Positions 1-9,720 of a stretch of 58,625 nucleotides of DNA are shown here, in pieces; position 1 is the first letter of the stretch; the number at the start of each line of letters is the position of its first letter. The translations under genes were made by a program, and so were the position numbers. The stretch covers positions 1 to 58,625 of the forward strand of contig JAPSFM010000023.1 of the NCBI GenBank assembly GCA_035063885.1, written 5' to 3'. The notes under the pieces were generated by a model. The model was not told where the DNA came from and searched no databases. It saw nothing but the letters and a program-made list of their open reading frames with translations. Origin of the DNA: CAADGY01 sp900696665 (lineage in GTDB: Bacteria > Acidobacteriota > Terriglobia > Bryobacterales > Bryobacteraceae).

Positions 1-2
1 TC

Positions 3-488
3 ACCACCGTGAACGAAAGCCCCGCGCTATTTTTGCGCATCGATATGCCGGGTCACATCAAACATAAAGAAGCCGATACGTTCAGCGAAATATTTCTCAG
101 CTACTTCGGCCGGATCCCCGCGAAGGAGTTTCTCGACGATTTCGCCCCGGACGAAAAATTCCTGTACCGTCGCGGGGAAGGGAAAACGCCACGGCGGTTC
201 ATCCGCGCTTACCGTCTGCGCGATCCGAAAACCGGCGTGGCGGGGCCGTGGCTCGCGGGCATGACACTCGATCCCTCTGTCGTATCCGAAGCATGGTGCC
301 ATCAGCGCGGGTACGTATGTATGATCCAGGAATTTGGCGGCCGTCCGGTGCAGACGGGTGACCATTTCAGCGCCGCGTTCCTTGTGGGTTACTTCGATTC
401 CATCAGAGAGATGGAGCGCGTATACGACCGCTACGCCGGTCACAACGGACTGGAAGTTACGGCGCAGGGCTGGAGGCTGGTGAAGTGA
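3..488 (+). CDS. Conserved hypothetical protein, 5'-truncated by the window edge
   Basis: The reading frame is open from the first bases, with no in-frame stop before the GTG at 9, and the first residues look like mid-protein sequence, so the gene probably begins upstream of the window. At least 160 residues are visible. It contains no signal peptide, membrane segment or catalytic motif that I recognise. Its stop overlaps the GTG start of the fucosidase (GTGA, 485-488), which implies translational coupling and a role in the same carbohydrate-related operon. The function is unknown; the link to glycan metabolism rests only on position. Confidence 0.6.
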   Translation, partial: TTVNESPALFLRIDMPGHIKHKEADTFSEIFLSYFGRIPAKEFLDDFAPDEKFLYRRGEGKTPRRFIRAYRLRDPKTGVAGPWLAGMTLDPSVVSEAWCHQRGYVCMIQEFGGRPVQTGDHFSAAFLVGYFDSIREMERVYDRYAGHNGLEVTAQGWRLVK

Positions 489-1819
489 CACGCGTTGCCG
501 CCCTGCTGCTTCTTGCGGCATCCGTACTCGCCGCGGACGATCGTCTTCAGCAACGGCTCGAATGGTTCCAGGATCAGAAATTCGGGCTGATGCTGCATTG
601 GGGTGCATACAGCCAGATGGGAGTTATCGAATCGTGGCCGCTGGTATGGGCGGACCGCAAGTGGTCCAACCCGAAGATCAGTACTCGCGAAGAGATGGTG
701 GAGTTCCGCAAACGCTATTTCGCGCTACCACGCACATTTAATCCCACCGAATTCGATCCCGCCGTCTGGGCCCGCCACGCGAAGGCCGCCGGTATGCGGT
801 ACGTGGTGTTCACAACAAAGCATCACGATGGTTTCGCGATGTTCGACACGCGCCAGTCCGAATATCGTGTCACTGCCCCTGAGGTGACGTTCAGCCGCGA
901 TCCCCGCTCCAACATCGTTCGCGAGGTGTTTAGTGCGTTCCGTAAGCAGGGCCTCGGCATTGGCGCGTATTTTTCGAAATCCGACTGGCACAGCCCCTTC
1001 TATTGGCGCCCGGATGTCTTCGCCGAAGATCGTAATCCCAACTACGACACACTGGCGGACTCGCGGCGCTGGGCGCAATTCGTCCAGTTCGTACATGGAC
1101 AAATTGGAGAACTGGTCACCGGTTATGGCCCTATCGATATCCTGTGGCTCGATGGAGGGCAAGTGCGCCCGCCGAAGCAGAATATCGATATGGACCGTCT
1201 CGTTGCGATGGCGCGACGCCATCAACCCGGCCTGATCGTGGTGGACCGCACCGTGGGCGGCAAGCATGAGAACTACCGCACGCCCGAACAGAAAGTACCC
1301 CAGAAACCACTCGATGGCCCGTGGGAGAGTTGCATCACGATGGGTACGCAGTGGTCCTATAAGCCGGCGGACACCTACAAGCCGGCACGCGAACTCGTCC
1401 ACCTGCTGGTCGATGTGGTTGCGAAGGGAGGCAACCTGCTGCTCAATATTGGCCCGCAGCCCGATGGACAATTGCCCGAAGAAGCGGTTGTGCGTCTCGA
1501 AGAGATCGGGCGATGGATGGCGGTGAACGGCAAGGCGATTCACGGCACGCGCGCTTTTGCTCCGTATAGGGAGGGGCGGATCGCCTACACGCGCAGAGGG
1601 AACACGATATACGCATTCTATTTGCTCGAGCACGGAGAGCGGCCTCCTTCGCAGATCGTCATTCCCGCGGTGCGCCCGGGCAGCGGCACGCACGTGGAGT
1701 TGCTTGGCTCGCGTGCGTCCGTTGAATGGTCGGTGGCGGCACAGGGTATCACCGTACGGCCGCCCGATACGGCAACAGCAGAGCACGCCATCGTCTTTGC
1801 GATCAGTGGTACGTTATGA
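485..1819 (+). CDS. Exported alpha-L-fucosidase, glycoside hydrolase family 29
   Basis: The 444-residue product is predicted to release alpha-L-fucose from glycans outside the cytoplasm by the retaining GH29 mechanism. Residues 1-17 form a short signal peptide ending in VLA. GH29 landmarks follow: HWG at 38-40, KHHDGF at 112-117, and DILWLDGG at about 218-225, where D223 is the expected nucleophile. A C-terminal beta-rich region follows from about 350. The acid/base residue was not assigned, because it is poorly conserved in GH29. GTG is the start, overlapping the previous stop, and the gene's own TGA overlaps the next ATG (ATGA, 1816-1819), so three genes are coupled. Length fits bacterial GH29 enzymes. 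Confidence 0.9.
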   Translation: MTRVAALLLLAASVLAADDRLQQRLEWFQDQKFGLMLHWGAYSQMGVIESWPLVWADRKWSNPKISTREEMVEFRKRYFALPRTFNPTEFDPAVWARHAKAAGMRYVVFTTKHHDGFAMFDTRQSEYRVTAPEVTFSRDPRSNIVREVFSAFRKQGLGIGAYFSKSDWHSPFYWRPDVFAEDRNPNYDTLADSRRWAQFVQFVHGQIGELVTGYGPIDILWLDGGQVRPPKQNIDMDRLVAMARRHQPGLIVVDRTVGGKHENYRTPEQKVPQKPLDGPWESCITMGTQWSYKPADTYKPARELVHLLVDVVAKGGNLLLNIGPQPDGQLPEEAVVRLEEIGRWMAVNGKAIHGTRAFAPYREGRIAYTRRGNTIYAFYLLEHGERPPSQIVIPAVRPGSGTHVELLGSRASVEWSVAAQGITVRPPDTATAEHAIVFAISGTL

Positions 1820-3558
1820 ACCGCCGCACCTTACTCGGTCTCCTCACAACACCCGCTCTGAACGCTTTCGGCCAGGGCGTTGCCACGCGCAACGTAAAGC
1901 CCACACGCCGGGGCAAGCCGTCGGGTTTACCGTTTCATGCGCGCTTCACCGACGTGGCGAAACAGGCGGGTCTCACGGCCCCCACCATCTATGGCGGGGT
2001 GGAGCAAAAGCCGTTCATTCTGGAAGCGGTCGGGTGCGGCTGCGCATTCCTCGATTACGACAACGACGGCTGGCTGGATATATTCATACTCGGCGGGACT
2101 CGCCTGGAAGGGGCGCCTCCGCACGCGGGCAACCGGCTCTACAAGAACAATCGCGATGGCACCTTTGCCGATGTGACGGACAAGGCGGGGCTGAAGCGGA
2201 CAGGCTGGGCGTCGGCAGTATGCATCGGCGATTTCGATAACGATGGGCATGACGACCTGTTCGTCACCTACTTCGGACAGAACGTGCTATACCGCAACAA
2301 TGGCGATGGCACGTTCACTGACGTGACGAAGAGAGCCGGTCTGCTTCAGGCGAATCCGCGATGGAGCTCCGGGTGTACGTTCGTGGATTACAATCGCGAC
2401 GGTCTGCTCGATCTTTTCATGGGTAGCTATCTTGAATTCGATTTCAAGAGCGTTCCGAAGCCGGGCGAAAACGCCAACTGCACGTGGAAAGGTGTTCCGG
2501 TGAACTGCGGTCCGCGCGGGTTGCCGCCGGGCGCGCTGACGCTGTACCGGAACAACGGTGATGGCACCTTTACGGACGTCACCAGCGAATCGGGTGTGGG
2601 CAGAGCGAAGGGCAGTTATGCCATGACAGCCGTAGTGGCCGATTTCGATAACGACGGCTGGCCTGATATTTACGTCGCGTGCGACTCTACACCTAGCTTT
2701 CTGCTGCGCAACCAGCAGGACGGCACATTTGCGGAAATAGGCCTCGAAAGCGGAGTAGCGTTGAATGAAGACGGCATGGAGCAGGCAGGCATGGGTCTGG
2801 GTATCGGCGACTATAACCTGGATGGCGCGCTCGACATCTACAAAACGCACTTTTCCGACGACACCAGCATTCTCTACCGTAACGACGGCAAGGCGATGTT
2901 CGACGATATGACCATTCGTGCGGGGCTGAGTGTCGAGACCCGGTTTACTGGATGGGGCGCTGGAATTGCCGACCTCGATAACGACGGCTGGCCCGATCTG
3001 TTCCACGTCACGGGCAGCGTCTATCCGGAAGTGGAGAAGAAAATCCCCGGATATCCCTATAAGACTCCGCGTGTCGTTTTCCGCAATCTCGGCAACGGGC
3101 AGTTCGAGCAATTCATTGAGGAGGCGGGACCGGGCGTTGCCGCCGCTCACCCGAGCCGCGGCTGCGCCTTTGGCGATTTCGACAACGATGGCGACCTCGA
3201 TGTGCTGATCGTGAACCTTAACGAACCTCCATCGCTGTTGCGGAACGACGTTTCCGGTGACCATCAATGGCTGAAAGTGAAGCTGATGGGGACGAAGTCG
3301 AATCGCACCGCCATCGGCGCGAAGGTGATAGCGCACTATGGCGGCCGAAGGCAGGCGCAGACGGTCCTGAGCCAGTCGAGCTTCTATTCGGTAAACGACC
3401 TGCGGCTGCACTTCGGCCTGGGTAAAGCGGCCAGTGCGGATCTCGAAATACGCTGGCCAAGCGGGGGAGCCGAATCGTTCAAGAATGTAGCTGCCGGACG
3501 CCTGGTGACCATTTGCGAAGGCAAGGGTATCGTGTCCGAACAGAAGTTCTCGCGTTAA
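1816..3558 (+). CDS. Secreted FG-GAP / ASPIC-UnbV (CRTAC1-like) protein
   Basis: The 580-residue product has an N-terminal Arg-Arg export signal (MNRRTLLGLLTT, cleavage near AFGQ). It carries seven calcium-binding DxDxDG-type loops characteristic of FG-GAP/VCBS beta-propeller blades, for example DYDNDGWLD, DFDNDGHDD, DLDNDGWPD and DFDNDGDLD, and ends with an ASPIC/UnbV domain from about residue 480. A Cys pair near 220-230 (NCTWKGVPVNCG) is typical of this family. The ATG at 1816 overlaps the fucosidase stop; a longer in-frame extension upstream lies inside the fucosidase gene and has no signal peptide. These proteins are greatly expanded in Acidobacteria and their substrate is generally unknown. 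An exported binding or scaffolding role is inferred. Confidence 0.85.
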   Translation: MNRRTLLGLLTTPALNAFGQGVATRNVKPTRRGKPSGLPFHARFTDVAKQAGLTAPTIYGGVEQKPFILEAVGCGCAFLDYDNDGWLDIFILGGTRLEGAPPHAGNRLYKNNRDGTFADVTDKAGLKRTGWASAVCIGDFDNDGHDDLFVTYFGQNVLYRNNGDGTFTDVTKRAGLLQANPRWSSGCTFVDYNRDGLLDLFMGSYLEFDFKSVPKPGENANCTWKGVPVNCGPRGLPPGALTLYRNNGDGTFTDVTSESGVGRAKGSYAMTAVVADFDNDGWPDIYVACDSTPSFLLRNQQDGTFAEIGLESGVALNEDGMEQAGMGLGIGDYNLDGALDIYKTHFSDDTSILYRNDGKAMFDDMTIRAGLSVETRFTGWGAGIADLDNDGWPDLFHVTGSVYPEVEKKIPGYPYKTPRVVFRNLGNGQFEQFIEEAGPGVAAAHPSRGCAFGDFDNDGDLDVLIVNLNEPPSLLRNDVSGDHQWLKVKLMGTKSNRTAIGAKVIAHYGGRRQAQTVLSQSSFYSVNDLRLHFGLGKAASADLEIRWPSGGAESFKNVAAGRLVTICEGKGIVSEQKFSR

Positions 3559-3598
3559 GCGGTAACAAAGCGGAAGCTTTACGCGTCCTACGTTCACT

Positions 3599-6500
3599 AT
3601 GCCTTCTGGAGACGGCTTTTCTCTTTCCAATTGGCCTTTGTTCCGGCAACTGAAACAGCGTGACCTGTTCGGTTTGGAGCAGACTGCGGCATCGCCACGT
3701 ACGGAGGCGCTTACGGCGCGCACGGCGAGCGCGGACCGCATTGTGCCTTCGATCTGCCCTTACTGCGCAGTCGGATGCGGGCAACTCGTCTACGTGAAGA
3801 ACGAAAAGATCATCGATATCGAGGGCGATCCGGCCTCTCCGATATCGCGCGGCTGCCTGTGCCCGAAAGGCGCGGCAACCTTCCAACTGGTTACCGGTTC
3901 TCACCGTGTGCAGCATGTTCTCTACCGGCGTCCGCATGGCAAGGAATGGGAGACAGTACCGCTGGAGCAAGCGGTCGACATGGTGGCAGAGCGGGTGAAA
4001 CGCACTCGCGACGAAACCTGGGAAGGCACCGATGAGGAGGGCCATCCGGTCCGCCGCACCATGGGCATCGCACATCTTGGCGGCGCCACGCTGGACAACG
4101 AAGAGAATTACCTAATTAAGAAGCTGTTTACCGCGCTGGGAATCGTTCAGATCGAAAATCAGGCCCGTGTTTGACACTCCTCCACCGTCCCCAGTTTGGG
4201 GACATCGTTCGGAAGGGGAGGGGCGACGACGTTTCAGCAGGATCTGCAGAATGCGGACTGCATCGTCATCGAGGGGTCCAATATGGCCGAGTGTCATCCG
4301 GTCGGCTTCCGCTGGGTGATGGAAGCGCGCGAGCGCGGCGCGACGATTATCCACGTCGACCCGCGGTTCACTCGCACCAGCGCCGTTGCCAACATACACG
4401 TCCCCATCCGCGCAGGCAGCGATATCGCGTTTCTCGGCGGCATCGTTCGCTACATCATCGAGAACGAGCGCTACTTTCGCGATTACGTTGTCCACTACAC
4501 GAATGCACCGGCGATTGTTTCCGCGGAATTTCAGGATACCGAAGATCTGGATGGGCTCTTCGGTGGGTGGGATGAAGAGACGGGACAGTATCACAAGAAG
4601 GCCTGGCGGTATGAAGGCGCCGATCCGGAACCAGCCGCTGGAGTAAAAGAATCAGACGAAGAAGGGCAGCCCATCCAACACAATCCGTTCCAGGCCGGAC
4701 ACAGCGATCCAACGCTTCAGCATCCGCGGTGCGTATTTCAGATCCTGAAACGGCATTTTTCACGCTACACACCGGAGATGGTAGAGCAGACCTGCGGGAT
4801 CCCGAAGAGCCTGTTTCTGAAGGTGGCGGAGACGTTGTGCCGCAATTCCGGACGCGAAAGAACGTCGGCGTTTTGTTATGCGGTCGGCTGGACGCAGCAT
4901 TCGATGGGTGTGCAGTACATTCGCACCGCGGCGATTGTACAACTGCTGCTCGGCAACATCGGCAGGCCGGGCGGCGGCATCCTGGCCTTACGCGGCCACG
5001 CGTCCATACAGGGCTCTACCGACATCCCAACGCTATACAATCTGCTGCCCGGCTATCTGCCGATGCCCAAGGCGAAGCAAGACAAAGACCTCGCCACGTA
5101 CCTGGCCCGCAATACTTCGCCTTCCGGTTGGTGGGGTGAATTTCCGAAGTATTTTGTCTCGCTGCTGAAGGCGTGGTTCGGCGAGGCGGCGACAAAAGAG
5201 AATGGCTGGTGTTACGACTACCTGCCGGCCTTAACCGGGGACCATTCGCACATGAACACCGTCGTCAACATGGCCGACGGCGGCGTAAAGGGCTATTTTG
5301 TGATGGGCGAGAACCCGGTGGTCGGATCCATGAATGGGCCGCTGCATCGTAAGGGACTGCGGCAGCTCGAGTGGCTTGTCGTTCGCGACTTCTCCGTGAC
5401 GGAAACGGCTGATTTTTGGCGTGACGCACCAGAGATCGAGCGCGGCGAGATTCGTACGGAAGACATTGGAACGGAAGTTTTTTTCTTTCCGGCCGCTGCT
5501 CACGTGGAAAAAGACGGCGCCTTCACGAACACGCAGCGCCTGCTGCAATGGCATTACAAGTCCGTTGAACCCCCGGGAGACGCTGCAAGCGAACTCGATT
5601 TCATCTACAAGTTGGGGCTCCGCTTGAAAAAGCTGTATGCAGAGGAGTACGGCCAGCCCCGCAACCGGCCCATTCGCGACGTCACCTGGGACTACCCTTT
5701 GGAAGGACCGAAGCGGGAACCGAAAGCCGAAGCCGTGCTACGTGAGATCAACGGTTACACGGTAGCGGATGGAAAGCCGGTGGAGGGATTCACCTCTCTG
5801 CAGGACGATGGCTCCACTGCTTGCGGCTGTTGGATTTATTCCGGATGCTATCGCGATGGTCACAACATGGCGGCGCGGCGTAAGCCCCACTGGGAGCAGA
5901 ATTGGGTTGCGCCGGAATGGGCCTGGGCTTGGCCGCACAACCGGCGGCTCCTCTATAATCGCGCCTCAGCCGACCCCGAGGGCAAGCCCTGGAGCGACCG
6001 TAAGAAGCTCGTGTGGTGGGACCAGGAAAAGGGCGAATGGGTGGGATACGACACGCCCGATTTCATCGTAAAGCGCCCGCCCTGGTTTCATCCTTCGAAG
6101 GACGCATGCGGGAAAGATACGATCGGTGGAACCGATCCTTTCGTGATGCAGGCCGATGGCAAAGGCTGGTTGTATGCCGCTACGGGCCTCCAGGATGGCC
6201 CGCTTCCAGTTCATTACGAGCCGCAGGAATCCGTGGTGAAGAACCCGTTGTATGGCCAGCAATGCAACCCCGAACGCGTGGAATGGTGGCGGAAGGACAA
6301 CCCTTATCACCGGGCCTACGACGATCCGCGCTTTCCATACGTGATCACAACTTACCGCTTGACTGAACACCATACGGCGGGCGCCATGAGCCGGTGGCTT
6401 TCATGGCTTTCCGAATTGCAGCCAGAAATGTTCTGCGAAGTCTCGCCAGAGTTAGCGGCTGAACGGGGCTTGAAGAATGGAGGCTGGGCCACCATTCGAA

Positions 6501-6868
6501 CCATGCGTGCGGAAATTGAGGCGCGTGTGCTGGTGACGGGCCGTATGCGGCCCTTGCGCATCAAAGGAAGGCTGGTCCATCAGATCGGATTACCCTATCA
6601 TTGGTCCACCAAGGGCCTCGCGCGCGGTGACGCCGCTAATGACCTGATCGGGTTTGTGGCCGATCCGAATGTATCGATCCAGGAATCGAAAGCCTTCACG
6701 GGCGCTATCGAGCCTGGCCGGAAGAGCAGAAGGCGCAGTGCGGCGATCTCTGGTCCGCCGGTGCGCGAGATCGATCCGAAGCGCTGGCAGCGGGACCTGC
6801 CGCCCGCGCGCCGGAAACCGGAGTCTCAGCACAGCTTCAAAGCCGGGGAGAGCAAAAAGGAGCACTGA
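3599..6868 (+). CDS. fdhA: Formate dehydrogenase catalytic (alpha) subunit, selenoprotein with in-frame UGA at 4172
   Basis: This is a molybdopterin oxidoreductase predicted to oxidise formate to CO2 and pass electrons to the next two subunits. The frame is open from 3599 to 6868 apart from one TGA at 4172-4174. Around it the protein reads NQARV-[TGA]-HSSTVPSLGTSFGRG, which is the conserved formate dehydrogenase active site where selenocysteine binds Mo, so TGA is read as Sec192. The product is 1089 residues, close to FdnG/FdoG (about 1015). A [4Fe-4S] motif is at C53, C56, C60 and C88. There is no twin-arginine leader, unlike FdnG, which suggests a cytoplasm-facing enzyme. It starts 40 nt after the upstream gene, and fdhB follows at 6871. 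No selA, selB, selC or selD was seen in the window. Confidence 0.93.
4175..4220 (+). promoter_or_regulatory. SECIS-like hairpin directing selenocysteine insertion
   Basis: Directly after the in-frame TGA (4172-4174) a perfect 6-bp stem GTCCCC (4187-4192) / GGGGAC (4198-4203) encloses the 5-nt loop AGTTT. An outer helix can form between CTCC (4177-4180) and GGAG (4217-4220). The upper stem begins 12 nt after the UGA, very close to the spacing of the E. coli fdhF and fdnG SECIS elements that bind SelB. The structure was judged by eye; no folding energy was computed. Confidence 0.75.
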
Positions 6869-6870
6869 GG

Positions 6871-7668
6871 GTGGCAGGCGCAAGAGGTTTTTTCACTGAC
6901 ACCACTTTGTGCATCGGGTGCAAAGCGTGTGAGGTGGCATGCAAGCAATGGAACCAGTTGCCGGATGACGGATTGCTGTTCACGGGCATGTCGTACGACA
7001 ACACGGTCCACCTGGGTGCTTCCACGTGGCGTCACGTCGCGTTCATCGAAAGGCCGGTGCCACTTTCCACGCAGGACGCAGGCGCGTTTTCCTGGCTGTT
7101 CTCTTCTGACGTATGTAAGCACTGTGTGCGCGCGGGGTGTCTTGAAAGCTGCCCTACCGGGGCCATCATCCGCACAGAATTCGACAGCGTCTATGTACAG
7201 CCGGATATCTGCAATGGCTGTGGGTATTGCATCGTGAACTGCCCGTTCGGCGTCATTGACCGGCGGAGCGAAGACGGGCGCGCGTGGAAATGCACGTTGT
7301 GTTATGACCGCCTGCGCGAGGACATGACGCCCGCCTGCGCGAAGGCCTGTCCAACGGAATCCATTGTGTTCGGTGACCTTGACGAGCTGCGAACGCGTGC
7401 CCGTGTGCGCGTCGAAAAGCTACAGGACGCGGGAATGCGCGAAGCATACCTGTACGGCGAAGATGCAGCGTCGCAGCCCGGAACCGAGGGGCTGAATGCG
7501 TTTTTCCTGCTGTTGGACAAACCCGAAGTCTACAATCTGCCTCCCGATCCCGCGATTCCGACCAAAGGGGTGGGGCGAAGTTGGATATCCATGGCAGCCG
7601 CTGCCGCCGGAATCGCGCTCATGGCGGTGGGCTCGGTTTTCTTCAGCAAACTCGGAGGCCGATCTTGA
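6871..7668 (+). CDS. fdhB: Formate dehydrogenase iron-sulfur (beta) subunit with C-terminal membrane anchor
   Basis: This 265-residue electron-transfer subunit has four cysteine clusters typical of the FdnH/HybA family: CIGCKACEVAC near 14-24, CKHCVRAGC plus CLESCP near 83-96, CNGCGYCIVNC near 114-124, and CTLC with CAKACP near 143-164. They are predicted to hold four [4Fe-4S] clusters that wire the catalytic subunit to the membrane subunit. A hydrophobic helix at about 237-259 resembles the C-terminal anchor of FdnH. The start is GTG at 6871, preceded by AAGGAG, 2 nt after the fdhA stop. Its stop overlaps the TTG start of the next gene. Confidence 0.92.
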   Translation: MAGARGFFTDTTLCIGCKACEVACKQWNQLPDDGLLFTGMSYDNTVHLGASTWRHVAFIERPVPLSTQDAGAFSWLFSSDVCKHCVRAGCLESCPTGAIIRTEFDSVYVQPDICNGCGYCIVNCPFGVIDRRSEDGRAWKCTLCYDRLREDMTPACAKACPTESIVFGDLDELRTRARVRVEKLQDAGMREAYLYGEDAASQPGTEGLNAFFLLLDKPEVYNLPPDPAIPTKGVGRSWISMAAAAAGIALMAVGSVFFSKLGGRS

Positions 7669-8735
7669 ACCAGACGTTTGTTGGAAGACCGGTGGATCGT
7701 GTTCAGACGGATGGGCGCGACATCGATACTTCGCTTGCGGAACTGACGGGCGAGGCTGCCCAGCAAATTACGGGTGCGCCTGAGCTTGCGGGAGTTGTCT
7801 GGGATCAATTCCCGGCGCCTCGCGCGGGCGACCCCACTTATTACGACAGGCCGCTGCTGAAACAATCGGTTTGGAAGCCCTTTATTCCGCTTTACTATTT
7901 CACGGGCGGGACCGCGGGCGCTTCACTGGTTCTGGGTGCGGCGGCTCAACTTGACGGCTCGCGTGAACTCGACAAGTTCATCCGGCGATGCCACTGGATT
8001 GGGATCATCGGATCCACCATCAGCGGCAGCCTGTTAATTGCGGACCTTGGACGGCCGGAACGCTTCCTGTACATGCTGCGCGTGTTCCGCCCGACTTCAC
8101 CGATGAATATGGGCGCGTGGATTCTGGCGGCGGCGCCCTCGGCCGCGATCACTGCGGGTCTGTTTGCGAGGCACTCCCATGGAATCCTGCAACGGATCGG
8201 CGAAGCGGCGGGTTACTCTTCGGGAGTGTTCGGAGCGGCGCTGGCAACCTATACCGGGGTGCTGGCGGGTAATGCGGTAATCCCCGTCTGGAAGGAGTCG
8301 CGGCGCGTTCTTCCCGTTTTGTTTGGGGCGTCGGCCGCGGCGAGCGCCGGTGCCATCTTCGATCTGATGTTTGAAGACGAGCGCGCCTGCCGCATCACGC
8401 GATACTTCGGCATCGGCGGACGCCTGGCCGAGTTGGCTGCGGCCCATTCGATGGAGCGCGGAGCTGCCCGTGTGCCCAGCGTGGCACAGCCTTTAAAGAA
8501 GGGGCTGAGCGGTGTGATGTGGAAAACGGCGAGCGTTCTGACGGCAGCCAGCCTGGTGATGTTGATGCTGCCGCGCCAGAACAGAAAGAAGCGAATGGCC
8601 GCCGGACTTCTTGGCGCCGGTGGTTCGCTGCTCCTGCGCTTCGCTGTGGAGGCGGCCGGAAATGCATCGGCTCGCGATCCCCGGGCGACGTTTCACCAGC
8701 AACGCGCGGGACAGGGCACGCGGGAAGTGGAATAA
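7665..8735 (+). CDS. NrfD/PsrC-like membrane subunit of the formate dehydrogenase
   Basis: The 356-residue polytopic protein is predicted to anchor the complex and exchange electrons with quinone. A soluble N-terminal segment of about 75 residues is followed by multiple hydrophobic helices, beginning with the YYFTGGTAGASLVLGAA segment that is characteristic of NrfD/PsrC proteins. A GRPERFLYMLRVFRPTSPMN segment typical of the family lies after the second helix. TTG at 7665 is chosen because GGAGG lies at 7654-7658 with good spacing and the codon overlaps the fdhB stop; the longer frame upstream lies inside fdhB. A NrfD-type subunit in place of cytochrome b (FdnI) agrees with the cytoplasmic FDH class that lacks a Tat leader. 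Confidence 0.88.
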   Translation: MNQTFVGRPVDRVQTDGRDIDTSLAELTGEAAQQITGAPELAGVVWDQFPAPRAGDPTYYDRPLLKQSVWKPFIPLYYFTGGTAGASLVLGAAAQLDGSRELDKFIRRCHWIGIIGSTISGSLLIADLGRPERFLYMLRVFRPTSPMNMGAWILAAAPSAAITAGLFARHSHGILQRIGEAAGYSSGVFGAALATYTGVLAGNAVIPVWKESRRVLPVLFGASAAASAGAIFDLMFEDERACRITRYFGIGGRLAELAAAHSMERGAARVPSVAQPLKKGLSGVMWKTASVLTAASLVMLMLPRQNRKKRMAAGLLGAGGSLLLRFAVEAAGNASARDPRATFHQQRAGQGTREVE

Positions 8736-9435
8736 TGCTCTTGGGATATTTCTTATCCGATCAGGTCTCCGGTCACTTCTTTGCGCCGTCCTCTTGATTG
8801 CATCGGTACAGACCATCGAGGCACAGGCCATCGCCCGGCTCTCCTCGCAGCCTCTGCTCTCGCCCGCTGAGGTTGCGGAGTTGGAAACCCGCGTTCAGTC
8901 GGAGCCTGGTGATATCGCAACGCGAATCCGGTTGTTGACGTACTACAGGGATTTGCCCCGGCCGAGGCTTACAGCAATCCGGTCTTCCGTGCCGCGCGGC
9001 TCCGGCACATCCTATACCTGATTGAACATAGTCCGGGCAATGAGGTGGCGGCTCGTTGACCAGAATCCGTCCAATCGCTTGCTGGCGTCCCACCTCGGCT
9101 TCTTTTATGCGATGGACATTTTGGGAATGAATGGTCCCTTTGGAACCAGGGGCCGGCGCCCGAGCGACGCGGAGCGGTTGGGCGCTCAGGCGTAGGGTGA
9201 GCTGGAACGTACGGCGAATCCGCTGGTGCTGGCGGCAGCGGCAACAGCTCTGCCGAATCTGTTTATGCGCCCGCGGGTGGGACGCGCCCCGGGAGGAGAC
9301 CCTACCGTGTTCCAATACAGCTCTACACTGATGGCGCGCGCACGCCAGCTTGCACCAGGGGAACCGGGGTCGAGAGGACCGATGCCGCTGATCCACGAAT
9401 TCGGGCAGTTCACCGGATCCGAGTCTGGCCGATGA
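8735..9435 (+). pseudogene. Decayed exported hypothetical gene (two frameshifts and an internal TAG)
   Basis: A plausible protein can be followed only by switching frames. It begins with a signal-peptide-like stretch (RSLLCAVLLIASVQTIEA) near 8762-8815 and LSPAEVAELETRVQSEPGD. It then shifts near 8965 to EAYSNPVFRAARLRHILYLIE, shifts again near 9052 to LVDQNPSNRLLASHLGFFYA, and reads through a TAG at 9193-9195 to a final TGA at 9433-9435. The pattern of helical pairs suggests a TPR-like secreted protein, but this is a weak guess. The ATG at 8735 overlaps the preceding stop (TAATG), yet it is in a different frame from the signal peptide, which suggests another indel close to the start. Confidence 0.65.
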
Positions 9436-9720
9436 GTGCGCCTTCTGCACCGTAATGATTGCAGGCGCCATCGACATACGCGACCTCGTCTGTGACACAG
9501 GGAGTCTCAATTATGAGCGGACCAACAGCGAGAGAGATGTCATATCTACGGCACGAATGTCTTATGCTGCCTGGCTGCGCCGCAGCCAGGCAGCCATCGG
9601 GTTTAATTCGCGTAGAGATTCAAGACAAAGCAGATAAGCTATCGTCGCAACTCTTGGTGGTACAATCCGGACGAAAGCTCACAATCGGAGACGCTTTGTA
9701 GAAGCGGTCAAGCTCGAAGA
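9436..9720. other. Non-coding interval between two decayed genes
   Basis: No frame here shows a protein-like sequence. Short open frames are present but have no ribosome-binding site or recognisable motif. The only clear structure is the perfect palindrome at 9566-9594. A purine-rich AAGAAGGAGGA at 9717-9726 looks like the ribosome-binding site of the next, disrupted gene. Confidence 0.5.
9566..9594. repeat. Perfect 14-bp inverted repeat with 1-nt centre
   Basis: The left arm GCTGCCTGGCTGCG (9566-9579) and right arm CGCAGCCAGGCAGC (9581-9594) are exact reverse complements around C9580. There is no T tract on either side, so an intrinsic terminator is not favoured. It could be a REP-like element, a protein-binding palindrome or a transposition scar. 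I saw no second copy in the window. Confidence 0.7.

Noticed and set aside
1726..1815. A longer N-terminus for the CRTAC1-like protein
   Set aside because: The extension lies inside the fucosidase gene, has no signal peptide, and the ATG at 1816 overlaps the fucosidase stop and starts an RR export signal.
2053..3225. Recurring GATAACGACGGCTGG-like DNA motifs that could suggest a repeat array or CRISPR
   Set aside because: The spacing is irregular and the motifs encode calcium-binding loops of FG-GAP repeats; no CRISPR spacers or cas genes are seen.
2287..3741. Long open frame on the minus strand opposite the CRTAC1-like gene
   Set aside because: It mirrors the repeated DxDxDG codons of the plus-strand gene and encodes low-complexity Val/Ile-rich sequence with no domain or ribosome-binding site.
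4196..6868. A separate gene starting at a TTG at 4196
   Set aside because: It is in the same frame as the 3599 gene and lacks the Fe-S N-terminus; the intervening TGA is the selenocysteine codon of one FDH gene.
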